Shown here piece by piece: positions 42,261 through 51,570 of a DNA stretch of 64,000 nt (positions within the stretch are counted from its first letter, which is position 1; each line of letters starts with the position of its first letter). Both the position numbers and the translations under genes were made by a program. The DNA is taken from NCBI GenBank assembly GCA_965199135.1, contig OZ240685.1:2542001-2606000 (forward strand), in the 5' to 3' direction. The DNA comes from EB88 sp965199135. GTDB lineage: Bacteria; Acidobacteriota; Terriglobia; Terriglobales; Acidobacteriaceae. Below the pieces are notes generated by a model that did not search any database, was not told the DNA's origin, and worked only from the letters and a program-made list of their open reading frames with translations.

Positions 42261-43275
42261 GCCGCTCCGTCGCCAGGCTTTGCTCCTGGGCGCGGCGCTC
42301 TCCGCCACCTCTCTTGCCAGCGGGCAGGCCAAGCCGCATACCACAACGCCACCGCCTGCAACGGACGCCACCCCGACTATCCGCGTGAACAGCAGCATCG
42401 TGCTCGTGCCAACACTCGTTGAGCAGAAGAATGGCGAGGTGATCTACGGCCTGGGTGCCGACAACTTCGCGGTCTCTGACAATGGCGTTCCGCAGCAGAT
42501 CCGCGTGGACAGCGATCTTGACATCACACCTGTTTCGCTTGTGGTCTGCCTCGAAAAGGGCCGCACCAGTGCACTGCAGTTTGCGAAGTTCGAGCGCCTC
42601 GCGCCGTTGCTGAACCTCTTCCTGGGCACCGGCAATGGCGAAGTCACCCTCGTCGAGTTCGACTCGCAGCTTGAGTTCCGCGAAGCCTGGACCAGGGACA
42701 CCGACGAGATCCAGGCGGACCTCGACCAGCTCACCCCGGGTGATGGTGGCGCGGCGGTCCTCGATGCGGCCGGGTACTCGATCAACCTGCTCGAGCAGAG
42801 GCCGCCCGATCGTCGCCGTATCCTGCTGCTCCTGAGCGAAAGCCGCGATCATGGCAGCAAACGCGTCACGCCTGAGCAGCTCGTCGAGCGCATCGGCTCA
42901 AGCAACACCCTGGTGCTGAGCCTGACCTGGTCCCCCGCCAAGGCGGAGTTTCTGGACCAGCTGGTCAACCCTGGCTCCGGGTCGATCCTGTCGCTGATCG
43001 TGCTGGCGGCGAACGCCATGAAAGCGAATGCAGCCAGGTCGCTGGCCGTGATGAGCGGGGGCGAGGCGATGAGCTTCACCTCGGAACGTGCCTTTGAAGA
43101 TCGCGTGTCGGAGATGGCCAGCCACGCACGCAACCGCTACATGCTCTCCTTCCATCCGACCGAGCTGACCCCCGGTCTTCATCGCCTGGCGGTACAGTTG
43201 AAGGGCGATCTTCCCGGCCGGGTGGTGGCGCGTACGGACTACTGGGCGGTCACCCCGGATGGCCCGCAGCACTGA
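42253..43275 (+). CDS. VWFA-related exported protein, Acidobacterial type
   Basis: 340 residues. Signal peptide about 1-24 (RRQALLLGAALSATSLASG). Opening IRVNSSIVLVPTLVEQKNGEVIYGLGADNFAVSDNGVPQQI is the hallmark of the acidobacterial VWFA-related family. The alpha/beta VWA core follows (PVSLVVCLEKGRT, TLVEFDSQLEF, RRILLLLSESRDHGS, RNRYMLSFHP). The MIDAS motif DxSxS is missing: the place reads VCLEKGRTS, so classic metal-dependent ligand binding is unlikely. Typically many paralogues occur per genome; role unknown. Confidence 0.88.
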   Translation: MPRPLRRQALLLGAALSATSLASGQAKPHTTTPPPATDATPTIRVNSSIVLVPTLVEQKNGEVIYGLGADNFAVSDNGVPQQIRVDSDLDITPVSLVVCLEKGRTSALQFAKFERLAPLLNLFLGTGNGEVTLVEFDSQLEFREAWTRDTDEIQADLDQLTPGDGGAAVLDAAGYSINLLEQRPPDRRRILLLLSESRDHGSKRVTPEQLVERIGSSNTLVLSLTWSPAKAEFLDQLVNPGSGSILSLIVLAANAMKANAARSLAVMSGGEAMSFTSERAFEDRVSEMASHARNRYMLSFHPTELTPGLHRLAVQLKGDLPGRVVARTDYWAVTPDGPQH

Positions 43276-43328
43276 CAAAGCCTCCCAACCACGATCCACC
43301 ATCACAGCTTTTGAGGACCAGAGAACAG

Positions 43329-44024
43329 ATGAGCGAAACAGTGAAGTTGCATTCCGCCGATGGGTTCGAGTTCAGCGCCTACGTGGCCCAGCCCGCCGGC
43401 ACCCCGAAGGCTGCCATCGTGATCGTGCAGGAGATCTTTGGCGTCAATCACCACATCCGCGCGGTCACGGATCGCTACGCTGCGGAAGGCTACCTGGCGA
43501 TTGCGCCTGCGATCTTTGATCGTTACCAGGAGGGCTTCGAGGTCGGCTACGACCCTGCAGGGATAGAGCAGGCGATGGCGATCCTTTCCAAGCTCAACAT
43601 GGACTGGACCAAGGCCGACGTCCTGGCCGCCGTCGAGTACGGCCGCGACGAGTACAAGACCAAGGTGGGCGTGGTCGGTTTCTGCCTGGGTGGCAGCGTG
43701 GCGTGGCTGGCTGCGGCCGAGATGCCGATCGATGCAGCTGTCGGCTACTACGGCGGCAACATCGCCAAGTTCAAGGACGCGCAGCTGAAGGCGCCGATCC
43801 TGCTTCACTTTGGGCTCAAGGATGACCACATTCCGCAGACCGACGTCGAGGCGATCAAGGCGGCGCACCCGGAGGTGCCGGTGTACACCTACGAGGCTGG
43901 TCATGGATTCAACTGCGACGAGCGGGGGAGCTATGATGCAGCCTCCGCCGAGCAGGCGCGGGCGCGGACCCTGGCCTTCCTGGCGGAGCACCTCGAGGGA
44001 CGCCTGGACAACACCGGCAAGTAG
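43329..44024 (+). CDS. Dienelactone hydrolase family protein
   Basis: 231 residues, alpha/beta hydrolase. Nucleophile Cys119 in GFCLGGS, catalytic Asp probably in LKDDHIP, His in YEAGHGFNCD; VIVQEIFGVNHHIR is the substrate-side signature of the family. Would cleave dienelactones or related esters, but the physiological substrate is uncertain as no aromatic-degradation genes adjoin. ATG 43329 (GAGG at 43313-43316) rather than TTG 43311. Confidence 0.92.
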   Translation: MSETVKLHSADGFEFSAYVAQPAGTPKAAIVIVQEIFGVNHHIRAVTDRYAAEGYLAIAPAIFDRYQEGFEVGYDPAGIEQAMAILSKLNMDWTKADVLAAVEYGRDEYKTKVGVVGFCLGGSVAWLAAAEMPIDAAVGYYGGNIAKFKDAQLKAPILLHFGLKDDHIPQTDVEAIKAAHPEVPVYTYEAGHGFNCDERGSYDAASAEQARARTLAFLAEHLEGRLDNTGK

Positions 44025-44068
44025 GATCGGCTGGTCGCTTGCTCGGTCTGGAAGCCGGGCAAGCGTCT

Positions 44069-44087
44069 CCGCCTCATGAAGAGGCGG
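44069..44087. other. Small hairpin between the dienelactone hydrolase and MFS genes
   Basis: CCGCCTC (44069-44075), loop ATGAA, GAGGCGG (44081-44087). No T-run, so at most a rho-dependent or stabilising element. Confidence 0.4.
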
Positions 44088-44188
44088 CTGTTCCTGGCGG
44101 AAGTCGGCTGGATTTGCGCGTCTTCTGGTGAGTCTCTGCATCTAGACCACAGGTGCAACGCCCAAGGCGACGCCCTTGCGGAGAGTGA

Positions 44189-45778
44189 ATGGCGGGTGAG
44201 TACGACGCAAACTGGAAGCCAAGTGTCAATCCCTGGCTGATTGCTGCAACGGTGGCGCTGGCCGCATTCATGGAGGTGCTTGATACCTCCATCGCCAACG
44301 TGGCTCTCCCGTATATCGCTGGCGGACTCGGCGCGAGCGAGGACCAAAGCACCTGGGTGCTGACCTCGTACCTGGTGGCGAACGCAATTGTGCTGCCAAT
44401 GGGCGGCTGGGCCTCAAGTGTGCTGGGCCGCAAGCGGTTCTTCATGAGCTGCATCGTGGTCTTTACGGTTTCGTCGTTTCTGTGCGGCATCGCCCCCTCC
44501 TTGCCTTTGCTGCTGTTGTGCCGCATCGTGCAGGGTGCCGGTGGTGGTGGGCTGCAGCCGATGGCGCAGGCGATCATGGCGGACTCCTTTGAGCCCTCCA
44601 AGCGAGGACTGGCGTTTGCGCTCTACGGCCTCGTTGCCGTGCTTGCTCCCTCGATTGGTCCGACCATCGGCGGCTGGCTCACCGACAGCTACAGCTGGCG
44701 CTGGATCTTCTACATCAATGTGCCGGTCGGCATCCTGGCCTTCTTCCTGACCTCGCGACTGGTTGAGGAGCCACCCTGGTCGACTTCCGACCTGCGGAAC
44801 TTCTTCAAGATCGACTACATCGGGGTCTCGCTGCTGGTTCTCTCGATGGGCGCTCTGCAGATCTCGCTCGATAAGGGGCAGGAGAAGGATTGGTTTGGCT
44901 CGCACTTTATCGTCTTCTTCGCGAGCCTGTTCGCAGTGAGCTTCGTGTCGCTGATCATCTGGCAGTGGTGGGGGGCGAAGACGCCGCTCATGGAGCTTCG
45001 GCTCTTCAAGCACCGGAATTTTGCTGTCTGCTGCTTCCTGATGCTGCTGACCGGCGGCCTGCTGAATGCCACAACCGTGCTGCAGCCCCAGTTTCTGCAG
45101 ACCGAGCTTGGGTACACGGCGACCATTGCAGGACTGTCGCTCACGGGCGGCGGCATCGCACTCATTGTGGTCATGCCGTTTGCGGGCCAGGCAGTGACAC
45201 GATTCCCGGCGCGAAACATCATCGCTTTCGGCTTCGCCTGCCTCGCGGCGGCATACTGGCTCACGGCAACGAAGCTCAACCTGGGCATGTCGTTCTCGAC
45301 TGCTTCCTGGCTGCGGGTGTTCCAGATCGGATCAATCCCGCTGGTCTTTATCTCACTGACCACCGCGGTGTACTTCGGACTGCCGCGCGAGAAGTCGAAC
45401 CAGGTCTCTGGCCTGATCAACTTCGTCCGCAATATTGGCGGCTCTATCCTGATCGCTCTCACCAATGCTGCGGTAACGCAGCGGGGGCAGTTTCATCAGG
45501 ACCAGCTGCTCAAGTACCTCGCTCCATCCGGGATGAACTACCAGCGTGTGGAGGGCATGTACCGGGGAACGTTCACCGGCTCGGCAGGAGCCGCGAATGC
45601 GCAACACCTGGCGAATGGCCAGATCCTGAACAGCCTGCAGTCGCAGTCGAACACGCTCGCCTATATCGATGTGTTCTGGATCCTCTTTGCGGCCTCGGTC
45701 GCCATGGTTCTTCTTGCATTCCTTCTGCAGAAGAACAACCCGCGCGCAGGTTCGCGTGAGCCGGTAGCCGCGCACTAA
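44189..45778 (+). CDS. DHA2-family MFS drug exporter (EmrB/QacA type)
   Basis: 529 residues, about 14 membrane helices. Motif D1-type LDTSIANVALPYIAGGLGAS in helix 1, motif A-like GGWASSVLGRKRFF, motif C region GLVAVLAPSIGPTIGGWL. Proton-driven export of toxic compounds is the family role. ATG 44189 with GGAG upstream. An emrA-type membrane-fusion partner is not present next to it; the next gene, 19 nt later, is another MFS protein. Confidence 0.92.
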   Translation: MAGEYDANWKPSVNPWLIAATVALAAFMEVLDTSIANVALPYIAGGLGASEDQSTWVLTSYLVANAIVLPMGGWASSVLGRKRFFMSCIVVFTVSSFLCGIAPSLPLLLLCRIVQGAGGGGLQPMAQAIMADSFEPSKRGLAFALYGLVAVLAPSIGPTIGGWLTDSYSWRWIFYINVPVGILAFFLTSRLVEEPPWSTSDLRNFFKIDYIGVSLLVLSMGALQISLDKGQEKDWFGSHFIVFFASLFAVSFVSLIIWQWWGAKTPLMELRLFKHRNFAVCCFLMLLTGGLLNATTVLQPQFLQTELGYTATIAGLSLTGGGIALIVVMPFAGQAVTRFPARNIIAFGFACLAAAYWLTATKLNLGMSFSTASWLRVFQIGSIPLVFISLTTAVYFGLPREKSNQVSGLINFVRNIGGSILIALTNAAVTQRGQFHQDQLLKYLAPSGMNYQRVEGMYRGTFTGSAGAANAQHLANGQILNSLQSQSNTLAYIDVFWILFAASVAMVLLAFLLQKNNPRAGSREPVAAH

Positions 45779-45797
45779 GGTCCGCACAAAGAGGCGT

Positions 45798-47123
45798 ATG
45801 GCAACGGTGCCATCCATTCCGCAGAGTCCGGCCGGCCGCTACAGCCACGCGTGGCGGGCTCTGCGCGGACGCAACTTCCGGCTGTTCTTCTCGGGCCAGA
45901 GCATCTCGCTCATCGGCACCTGGATGACACGGGTCGCAACCTCGTGGCTTGTTTACCGGCTCACAGGCTCGGCGCTTCTCCTGGGCGCAGTCAGCTTTGC
46001 GGGCCTGATTCCATCGTTCCTGCTCGCGCCGTTCGCAGGCGTCCTGGTCGATCGCATGAATCGCCGCAAGGTGCTGATCGTGACGCAGGTCGCGGCGATG
46101 GTGCAGTCGCTGGCGCTTGCCGCGCTGACCCTCTCCCACCGCATCACCATCCATGAGGTCATCGCGCTCTCGGTCATGCAGGGCATGGTGAATGCCTTTG
46201 ATATGCCGGTGCGCCAGTCCTTCATGGTGCAGATGGTGGATCACCGCGAGGATCTGCAGAATGCGATTGCGATCAACTCGTCGATGGTCAACGTCGCTCG
46301 CCTCGTCGGCCCATCGATCGCCGGTCTCGTGATCAGCCTTCTCAACGAAGGCTGGTGCTTCCTGATCGATGGGGTCAGCTACCTCGCTGTGATCGCGTCT
46401 CTCCTGATGATGCGGGTTACTGCTCCGCAGATCGCGAAAGCCACGACGAGCCTCGTCGAGCAGCTTCGCGAGGGATGGGTGTATGTGGCCGGTTTTCGGC
46501 CGATCCGCACCATCCTTCTGATGTTCGCGATCGTGAGCCTGATGGGTTGGCCGTACATGGTGATCATGCCGATCTTCGCGGCGCAGGTGCTGCACGGCGG
46601 CGCGCATACGATGGGCTTCCTGATGGGCGCAGCGGGCGTGGGTTCGCTGATCTCTGCGTTCTCGCTCGTGCTGCGGCGGTCAGTCAAGGGCCTGCTCAAG
46701 ATGATCCCGATCGCCGCGGTTGCCTTCGGCCTCGGCCTGGTGCTCTTCGGAATGTCCCATGTCATGTGGCTCTCGATGCTGCTCCTGGTGCTGGTGGGCT
46801 GGGGCATGATGCAGGGGCTGACCGCGAGCAACACCATCATCCAGACGCTGGTCCCCGAGGACAAGCGAGGCCGCGTGATGAGCTACTACACGGTCGCGTT
46901 CGTGGGCATGGCGCCATTTGGGAGCCTGCTTGCCGGGTGGCTGGCGCACGCCATCGGCGCGCCGCACACCGTCGAGATCACGGGCATTGTCTGCTGCCTT
47001 GGCGCTCTCTGGTTTTTTCGCGAGATGCCGGCCGTGCGCAAGGAGATGCGCCCGGTCTACGAGGGCCTCGGCCTGATCACCCCGAAGGTTCCCCCGGCGG
47101 TTGACGAGGCAGCGGCCGGGTAG
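45798..47123 (+). CDS. MFS transporter (EntS/TetV-like, 12 helices)
   Basis: 441 residues. About 12 membrane helices; ALRGRNFRLFFSGQSISLIGTWMTRVATSWLVYRLTGSA is the opening typical of the MFS_3/enterobactin-exporter-like group. Motif A in GVLVDRMNRRKVLI. Substrate unknown; probably an exporter of a siderophore, lipid or drug. Follows the DHA2 exporter after 19 nt, so the two may be co-expressed. Confidence 0.9.
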   Translation: MATVPSIPQSPAGRYSHAWRALRGRNFRLFFSGQSISLIGTWMTRVATSWLVYRLTGSALLLGAVSFAGLIPSFLLAPFAGVLVDRMNRRKVLIVTQVAAMVQSLALAALTLSHRITIHEVIALSVMQGMVNAFDMPVRQSFMVQMVDHREDLQNAIAINSSMVNVARLVGPSIAGLVISLLNEGWCFLIDGVSYLAVIASLLMMRVTAPQIAKATTSLVEQLREGWVYVAGFRPIRTILLMFAIVSLMGWPYMVIMPIFAAQVLHGGAHTMGFLMGAAGVGSLISAFSLVLRRSVKGLLKMIPIAAVAFGLGLVLFGMSHVMWLSMLLLVLVGWGMMQGLTASNTIIQTLVPEDKRGRVMSYYTVAFVGMAPFGSLLAGWLAHAIGAPHTVEITGIVCCLGALWFFREMPAVRKEMRPVYEGLGLITPKVPPAVDEAAAG

Positions 47124-47185
47124 AGCCGCTTGCACCAGCGAGCGAGGGCTGCGATGATCGCGCCTGTCCATCCTGGAGGCTTCGC

Positions 47186-48103
47186 TTGCGCTTTCTTCTT
47201 CTCCCTCTCTTGTTCGTGGCGATGCTGGCCGGCGCGCAAACCCCGGCCTGGCAGCCCCCGCCGGGTACCACGACGCTGCCTCTCTGGCCGGGAACGCCGC
47301 CTGACCCGACGCAGCCTCCCGTCACCGGGCCCGAAGTCAATACAACCACTGCGTCGAGTGAACTCATCGCGGGCAAGCCGTTGATTCGTCTCGGCAATGT
47401 CTCGACGCCCACGCTCACGCTGTACCGGCCGAAGGGCACGAACAGCGGTGCCGCCGTGGTGGTATTTCCCGGCGGCGGTTACCAGATCCTCGCGATCGAT
47501 CTTGAGGGTACCGAGGTCTGTGACTGGCTGAATGGCGCAGGGATCTCCTGCGTGCTGGTCAAGTACCGGGTGCCGAACTCCGGGCCCTACCCGAAGTCCT
47601 CAGCAGCGCTTGCCGATGCGCAGCGCGCAGTGGGCCTGGTGCGCGCGCACGCGGCAGAGTGGGGGATCGACCCGCACCGGGTAGGCGTGCTGGGCTTCTC
47701 CGCCGGGGGTCACCTCTCGGCCGCTATCAGCACCCACTACTCTGAGCGGGTGTACCCGGCGATCGATGCCGCGGACGCGCTCTCCCGCCGCCCTGACTTT
47801 GCCGTCGTGATCTATCCCGGTTATCTCGCGCTCGCCGACCAGAACTACGCTCGCAACCCCGACATCCACGTGACGGCCGATACGCCGCCGACCTTTGTGT
47901 TGCAGGCCGAGAATGACCCGGTCCATGTGGAGAATGCTGTCACGTATTTCATGGAGTTGAAAGAAGCGAAGGTGCCGGCAGAGCTGCATGTCTTTGCGGA
48001 GGGTGGTCACGGCTACGGCCTGCGCCGAACAAAACTGCCTGTCACCGAGTGGCCGCTGCTTGCGGAGAGGTGGTTTCACACGATCGGCATTCTCTCGCAG
48101 TAG
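47186..48103 (+). CDS. Exported alpha/beta hydrolase, BD-FAE/acetylxylan esterase-like
   Basis: 305 residues. Signal peptide about 1-18 (RFLLLPLLFVAMLAGA). Oxyanion HGGG-like region VVVFPGGGYQILAID; nucleophile Ser in LGFSAGGHLSAAIS; acid Asp in AENDPVHVENA; His in EGGHGYGLR. Likely removes acyl groups from xylan or other plant polymers in the periplasm or outside. TTG start at 47186 with GGAGG 6 nt upstream. Confidence 0.9.
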   Translation: MRFLLLPLLFVAMLAGAQTPAWQPPPGTTTLPLWPGTPPDPTQPPVTGPEVNTTTASSELIAGKPLIRLGNVSTPTLTLYRPKGTNSGAAVVVFPGGGYQILAIDLEGTEVCDWLNGAGISCVLVKYRVPNSGPYPKSSAALADAQRAVGLVRAHAAEWGIDPHRVGVLGFSAGGHLSAAISTHYSERVYPAIDAADALSRRPDFAVVIYPGYLALADQNYARNPDIHVTADTPPTFVLQAENDPVHVENAVTYFMELKEAKVPAELHVFAEGGHGYGLRRTKLPVTEWPLLAERWFHTIGILSQ

Positions 48104-48360
48104 CCGAGTTCCGGAGCGGGTGCCGGGCATCGAGACCGCCACGGCAGAAGAGACAGAGCCGCGCAAACAGCCGCTGCAGCATGGCTCACCCTGAAGAAGT
48201 TCGACCAGCAACGTATCGCGTCGATGCGGGACCTGGCCAGGCCCGCATCGCGCGCTTGCTCGCAATTGGACTGGGCAGTGTTGTCGCGCTCGCCGTGACG
48301 CTGCCGGGTCTTTGCTCCCGCGAGACGTGCCGACCCAGCAGAAGTATCTGCGCGATGCTG
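48104..48360. other. Gene-free gap between convergent genes
   Basis: 257 nt between the esterase and HAD phosphatase. Open frames exist on both strands but none has recognisable sequence or a good ribosome site. No terminator hairpin was found. Confidence 0.4.
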
Positions 48361-48987
48361 CTAGCGTGCCGAGCTCTCCCACTGCGTGTTGTGCGGGATC
48401 CGCACCCACTTCATCCCTGCAGCCTCAGCCGAGGCGATACCTGCATCGGCATCCTCAAAGACGAGGCACTTCTCCGCAGGTACATCCAGCAGGCGGGCCG
48501 CGGTGAGAAAGGGTTCCGGATCCGGTTTCCCGTGGGCATAATCCTCGGCACCGACCAGCACCTTGAAGTAGCTGGCGAGCCCCAGGATTTCGAGCGTGCG
48601 ATCGATCGATGCACGGGGTGAGCCGGAGACAATCGCGAAGGGAATCTGTCCGTGCTGCGCGTAAATGTGCGCAACCACAGCGGCAATCGGCTGCACGCTG
48701 GCAGAGTTGGCCAGGTACAACTCCTCCTTGCGCCGTGCCGTGGCGTGTGGGTCAAGCGAATAGCCGAAGCGCTCGTTCAGCAGCTCCACTGTGCGCGGCA
48801 GCGGGATGCCGCCCCAGGCGTAAAACAGATCCAGAGGAAAGGTTCCACCCTGCTCGGTCACCGCATCTGACCACGATCTGTAGTGCAGCGGCATCGTGTC
48901 CGCCACCGTTCCATCCAGGTCAAACAGGTAGGCGCCGAAGTCGCCTTCGGGCAGTTCCAGCGCTTCCGGGCCATTCTCGTGATCCAT
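48361..48987 (-). CDS. HAD-superfamily phosphatase (beta-phosphoglucomutase-like, subfamily IA)
   Basis: 208 residues from ATG 48987 (AAGGAG 5 nt upstream); the upstream open frame overlaps another gene. Motif I FDLDGTVADTMPLHY, cap domain 25-90, motif II VSGSPR, motif III Lys in HGKPDPEPF, motif IV FEDADAG. A sugar-phosphate phosphatase or mutase is likely; exact substrate unknown. Confidence 0.92.
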   Translation of the reverse strand: MDHENGPEALELPEGDFGAYLFDLDGTVADTMPLHYRSWSDAVTEQGGTFPLDLFYAWGGIPLPRTVELLNERFGYSLDPHATARRKEELYLANSASVQPIAAVVAHIYAQHGQIPFAIVSGSPRASIDRTLEILGLASYFKVLVGAEDYAHGKPDPEPFLTAARLLDVPAEKCLVFEDADAGIASAEAAGMKWVRIPHNTQWESSAR

Positions 48988-49117
48988 GCGACTCCTTGGG
49001 TTCCCCCTTAGCCTAAGCCATCCTGCAGGCAGTCCCGCCGGTGTGGGGTTGCTGATTATGTCATGCTTAAGGAAGGGCTGCATTCTTGCGCCCGACATTT
49101 CCAGCAAGAGAAGAGCG

Positions 49118-50257
49118 ATGAGCACAGACAAGCAGAAGTACACCCGCAATAACCCGTACCAGTCCCGCATGCTCGTGAACATGCGTATGACCGATCCCGT
49201 CTCCGAGAAGGAAACCCGCCACATCGAGCTCGCGCTTGAGCCTGGCATGGAGTACACGCCCGGCGACGCGGTTGGCATCGTGCCCGAGAACCGCGACGCA
49301 GAAGTCGCGGACGTCCTCAGCGTGCTCGGCATGAAGGGCGACGAGCGGGTGCTCGACCACTACAAGAAGGAGATTTCACTTGAGGAAGCGCTGCGCACCC
49401 GGCTCGCGATCGGCAAGCTCACACGCTCCTCGGTGGTGCAGTACGCCAAGCTGATCGAGAACCCGGAGCTCAAACTGCTCGCCCAGCCCGAGCACCGCTC
49501 CAAGGCGGACGAGTATGTCTACGGCCGCGAGTTTATCGACCTGGTCCGTGAGTTCCCCGGTGGGATCACCAACCCGCAGCAGCTGTTCACCGTGCTGGCC
49601 CGGCTCACTCCGCGCATGTACTCGATCGCATCCTCGCAGGCCGCGGCCGCCGATGCCGTGCACACGATCGTGCGCGTGATCCGCTACCACACGCACAGTC
49701 GCGACCGGCAGGGTCTTTGCTCCGGTCACCTCGGCGAGCGGGCTCCCGAAGGCTCGACGATGCCGATCTTTCTGCATGCCAACAATAACTTCCGCCTGCC
49801 GGAAGACACCACCACGCCCGTCATTATGGTGGGGCCGGGCACGGGCATTGCGCCTTTCCGCTCGTTTCTGCAGCACCGCAAAGCACATGGCCACACTGGC
49901 CAGAACTGGCTCTTCTTTGGCGACCAGCGCCGCGAAACCGACTTCCTTTACCGGGAGGACCTGGAGGGAATGGCCGCCGACGGCACCCTGACCCGGCTGG
50001 ATCTTGCGTTCTCCCGCGACCAGGCCAAGAAGGTTTACGTGCAGGACCGCATGGCCGAGAACTCGGCCGAACTGTATGCGTGGCTCGAGCGTGGCGCCTA
50101 CTTCTATGTCTGCGGCGACGCCACCCGTATGGCGAAGGACGTCGACACCGCGCTGGTGGACGCGATCGCCAAGGGCCAGAAGACCACGCAGGAAGCCGCA
50201 CAGGAGTATGTCACGGAGATGAAGAAAACCAGGCGTTACCAGCTCGACGTGTACTAG
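49118..50257 (+). CDS. CysJ-like FAD/NADPH reductase lacking the flavodoxin domain
   Basis: 379 residues from ATG 49118. FAD-binding barrel and NADPH domain of the sulfite reductase/CPR family: EPGMEYTPGDAVGIVPEN, FAD motif RMYSIASSQ, GLCSGHL, NADPH motif MVGPGTGIAPFRSFLQ, FFGDQRRETDFLY, YVCGDATRMAKDVD and C-terminal YQLDVY with the terminal aromatic residue over FAD. A flavodoxin-like FMN domain, which in CysJ passes electrons on, is absent, so an external flavodoxin or ferredoxin would be needed. No cysI lies nearby. Sulfite or other reductase role not settled. Confidence 0.85.
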   Translation: MSTDKQKYTRNNPYQSRMLVNMRMTDPVSEKETRHIELALEPGMEYTPGDAVGIVPENRDAEVADVLSVLGMKGDERVLDHYKKEISLEEALRTRLAIGKLTRSSVVQYAKLIENPELKLLAQPEHRSKADEYVYGREFIDLVREFPGGITNPQQLFTVLARLTPRMYSIASSQAAAADAVHTIVRVIRYHTHSRDRQGLCSGHLGERAPEGSTMPIFLHANNNFRLPEDTTTPVIMVGPGTGIAPFRSFLQHRKAHGHTGQNWLFFGDQRRETDFLYREDLEGMAADGTLTRLDLAFSRDQAKKVYVQDRMAENSAELYAWLERGAYFYVCGDATRMAKDVDTALVDAIAKGQKTTQEAAQEYVTEMKKTRRYQLDVY

Positions 50258-50268
50258 AGGAGCCGGGG

Positions 50269-51333
50269 TTATCGCCTCGCCAGGCGCGGGTGTCGTTGCC
50301 CCGAGGGCACCCGCAGCCGATGGTGGATGCGCTCAACCGCTTCTTCCATCTCGGCGGGGCGGCCCTGCAGCCCTCGCAACTCCGCTTGGCAGGCGGCGAG
50401 TTGCTGTTGCAGGCTCTTGAGTGGGGTGAGCTCTTCGACACAGCCATACCAGAAAAGGGTCTCCCCTGACGCGCTCCGACGCGGCCTGCCCTGAGACCGC
50501 ATGTGCCGCCAGCTTCCGTCTACGTCGTGCACACGATATTCGAGTTCGATCGCCGTCCCGTGGTAAAGCGACTGGTGCAGGGCTGCCATGGAGGGACGAA
50601 GGTCTTCGGGATGGAGAGCACGGGTCCAGCCGTAGTCGCAGGCAGCGGACCGTGGCATACCGGTAAGCTCTTCCCAGCGGGCGCTCACATCCACATTGTT
50701 GCCCCGCGCATCGAGGATCCAGGCGATTCCAGGGCTCAGCTCGAGCATGGAATGGAGGTGCGCGTCAACCTCACGGCGCGAGCCATGCCGCCGCTCCTGC
50801 GCGGCGCTTGTTCGCTCGGCGTCCCGCAGACGTTTCTCGACGCACGCGCTGAGCTGCTCGGCCAGCAGCGTCAGCGAGCGCACCTGCCAGTTCTTTAACT
50901 CGCGCTGGATGGTGTCAACCACGCACAACATGCCGATCGACTCTGACGATGCGAGCTTGAGCGGAACGCCGGCATAGAAGCGGGCCCCAATCGTTGCGCC
51001 GGCATGGCCCTGCGAGAGAAAGCGCGGGTCCTTCCCCGCGTCCGCCATCACGAAAATGTCGTCCTGGTGAACCGCAAGATCGCAGAAGCTGCCAGGACGG
51101 GGGCTCTCCACAAGCCGGTGACCGTAAGCTCCCTTGTAGTAGACGCGCTTCTGATCGAGCAACGTGACGTAGCTCATCGGCGTCCAGCAGATGGCCGCAG
51201 CCAACTCCGCAAACGCGTGAAACTCGTCCTCTGGTTCCTTGCCGAGTGCACGCAGGATGCGGCTTCCGATCGTTAAGGCCGGAAAGCTGCCTAGCCCTTC
51301 GTCAGGCCGAGAAGGCCCTGATCTACGCCTCAT
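50269..51333 (-). CDS. GAF-PAS sensor protein without output domain
   Basis: 354 residues. GAF 20-165 (AAAICWTPMSYVTLLDQKRVYYKGAYG, CDLAVHQDDIFVMADAGKDPRF, ARFYAGVPL, GMLCVVD), PAS/PAC 195-305 (ELSPGIAWILDARGN, WRHMRSQGRP), then a coiled-coil-like tail (LQQQLAACQAELRGLQGR). No kinase, cyclase or PP2C domain and no membrane helix. It is divergent from the RsbU-like phosphatase 238 nt away and could supply a signal to it; this is inference. ATG 51333. Confidence 0.82.
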   Translation of the reverse strand: MRRRSGPSRPDEGLGSFPALTIGSRILRALGKEPEDEFHAFAELAAAICWTPMSYVTLLDQKRVYYKGAYGHRLVESPRPGSFCDLAVHQDDIFVMADAGKDPRFLSQGHAGATIGARFYAGVPLKLASSESIGMLCVVDTIQRELKNWQVRSLTLLAEQLSACVEKRLRDAERTSAAQERRHGSRREVDAHLHSMLELSPGIAWILDARGNNVDVSARWEELTGMPRSAACDYGWTRALHPEDLRPSMAALHQSLYHGTAIELEYRVHDVDGSWRHMRSQGRPRRSASGETLFWYGCVEELTPLKSLQQQLAACQAELRGLQGRPAEMEEAVERIHHRLRVPSGQRHPRLARR

Positions 51334-51570
51334 GGCGATACCTCGTTCTTGGTAGGAAATCGAATGTCAGGAGCGCGTTGATGGGGAGCCAGGCCGGTAC
51401 CGCTTGGACAGGAGTATTGCACCTTGCGTGTTTGTTGGAGCGTTCTGCGGCGGACAAAAGCTGCGCACTTTCTACGACGACCCATTCTCTTTACACCGGC
51501 ACACTTCAGCAACAGAAAATCGTCAGGCTGGGCACTTCTCCTTTCAGGGGGTAGACGCCAGAATGGATGC

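Noticed and set aside
48049..48621. Plus-strand open frame in the gap after the esterase, with a hydrophobic stretch
   Set aside because: Runs antisense into the HAD phosphatase; a weak signal-like segment alone is not enough to call a gene.
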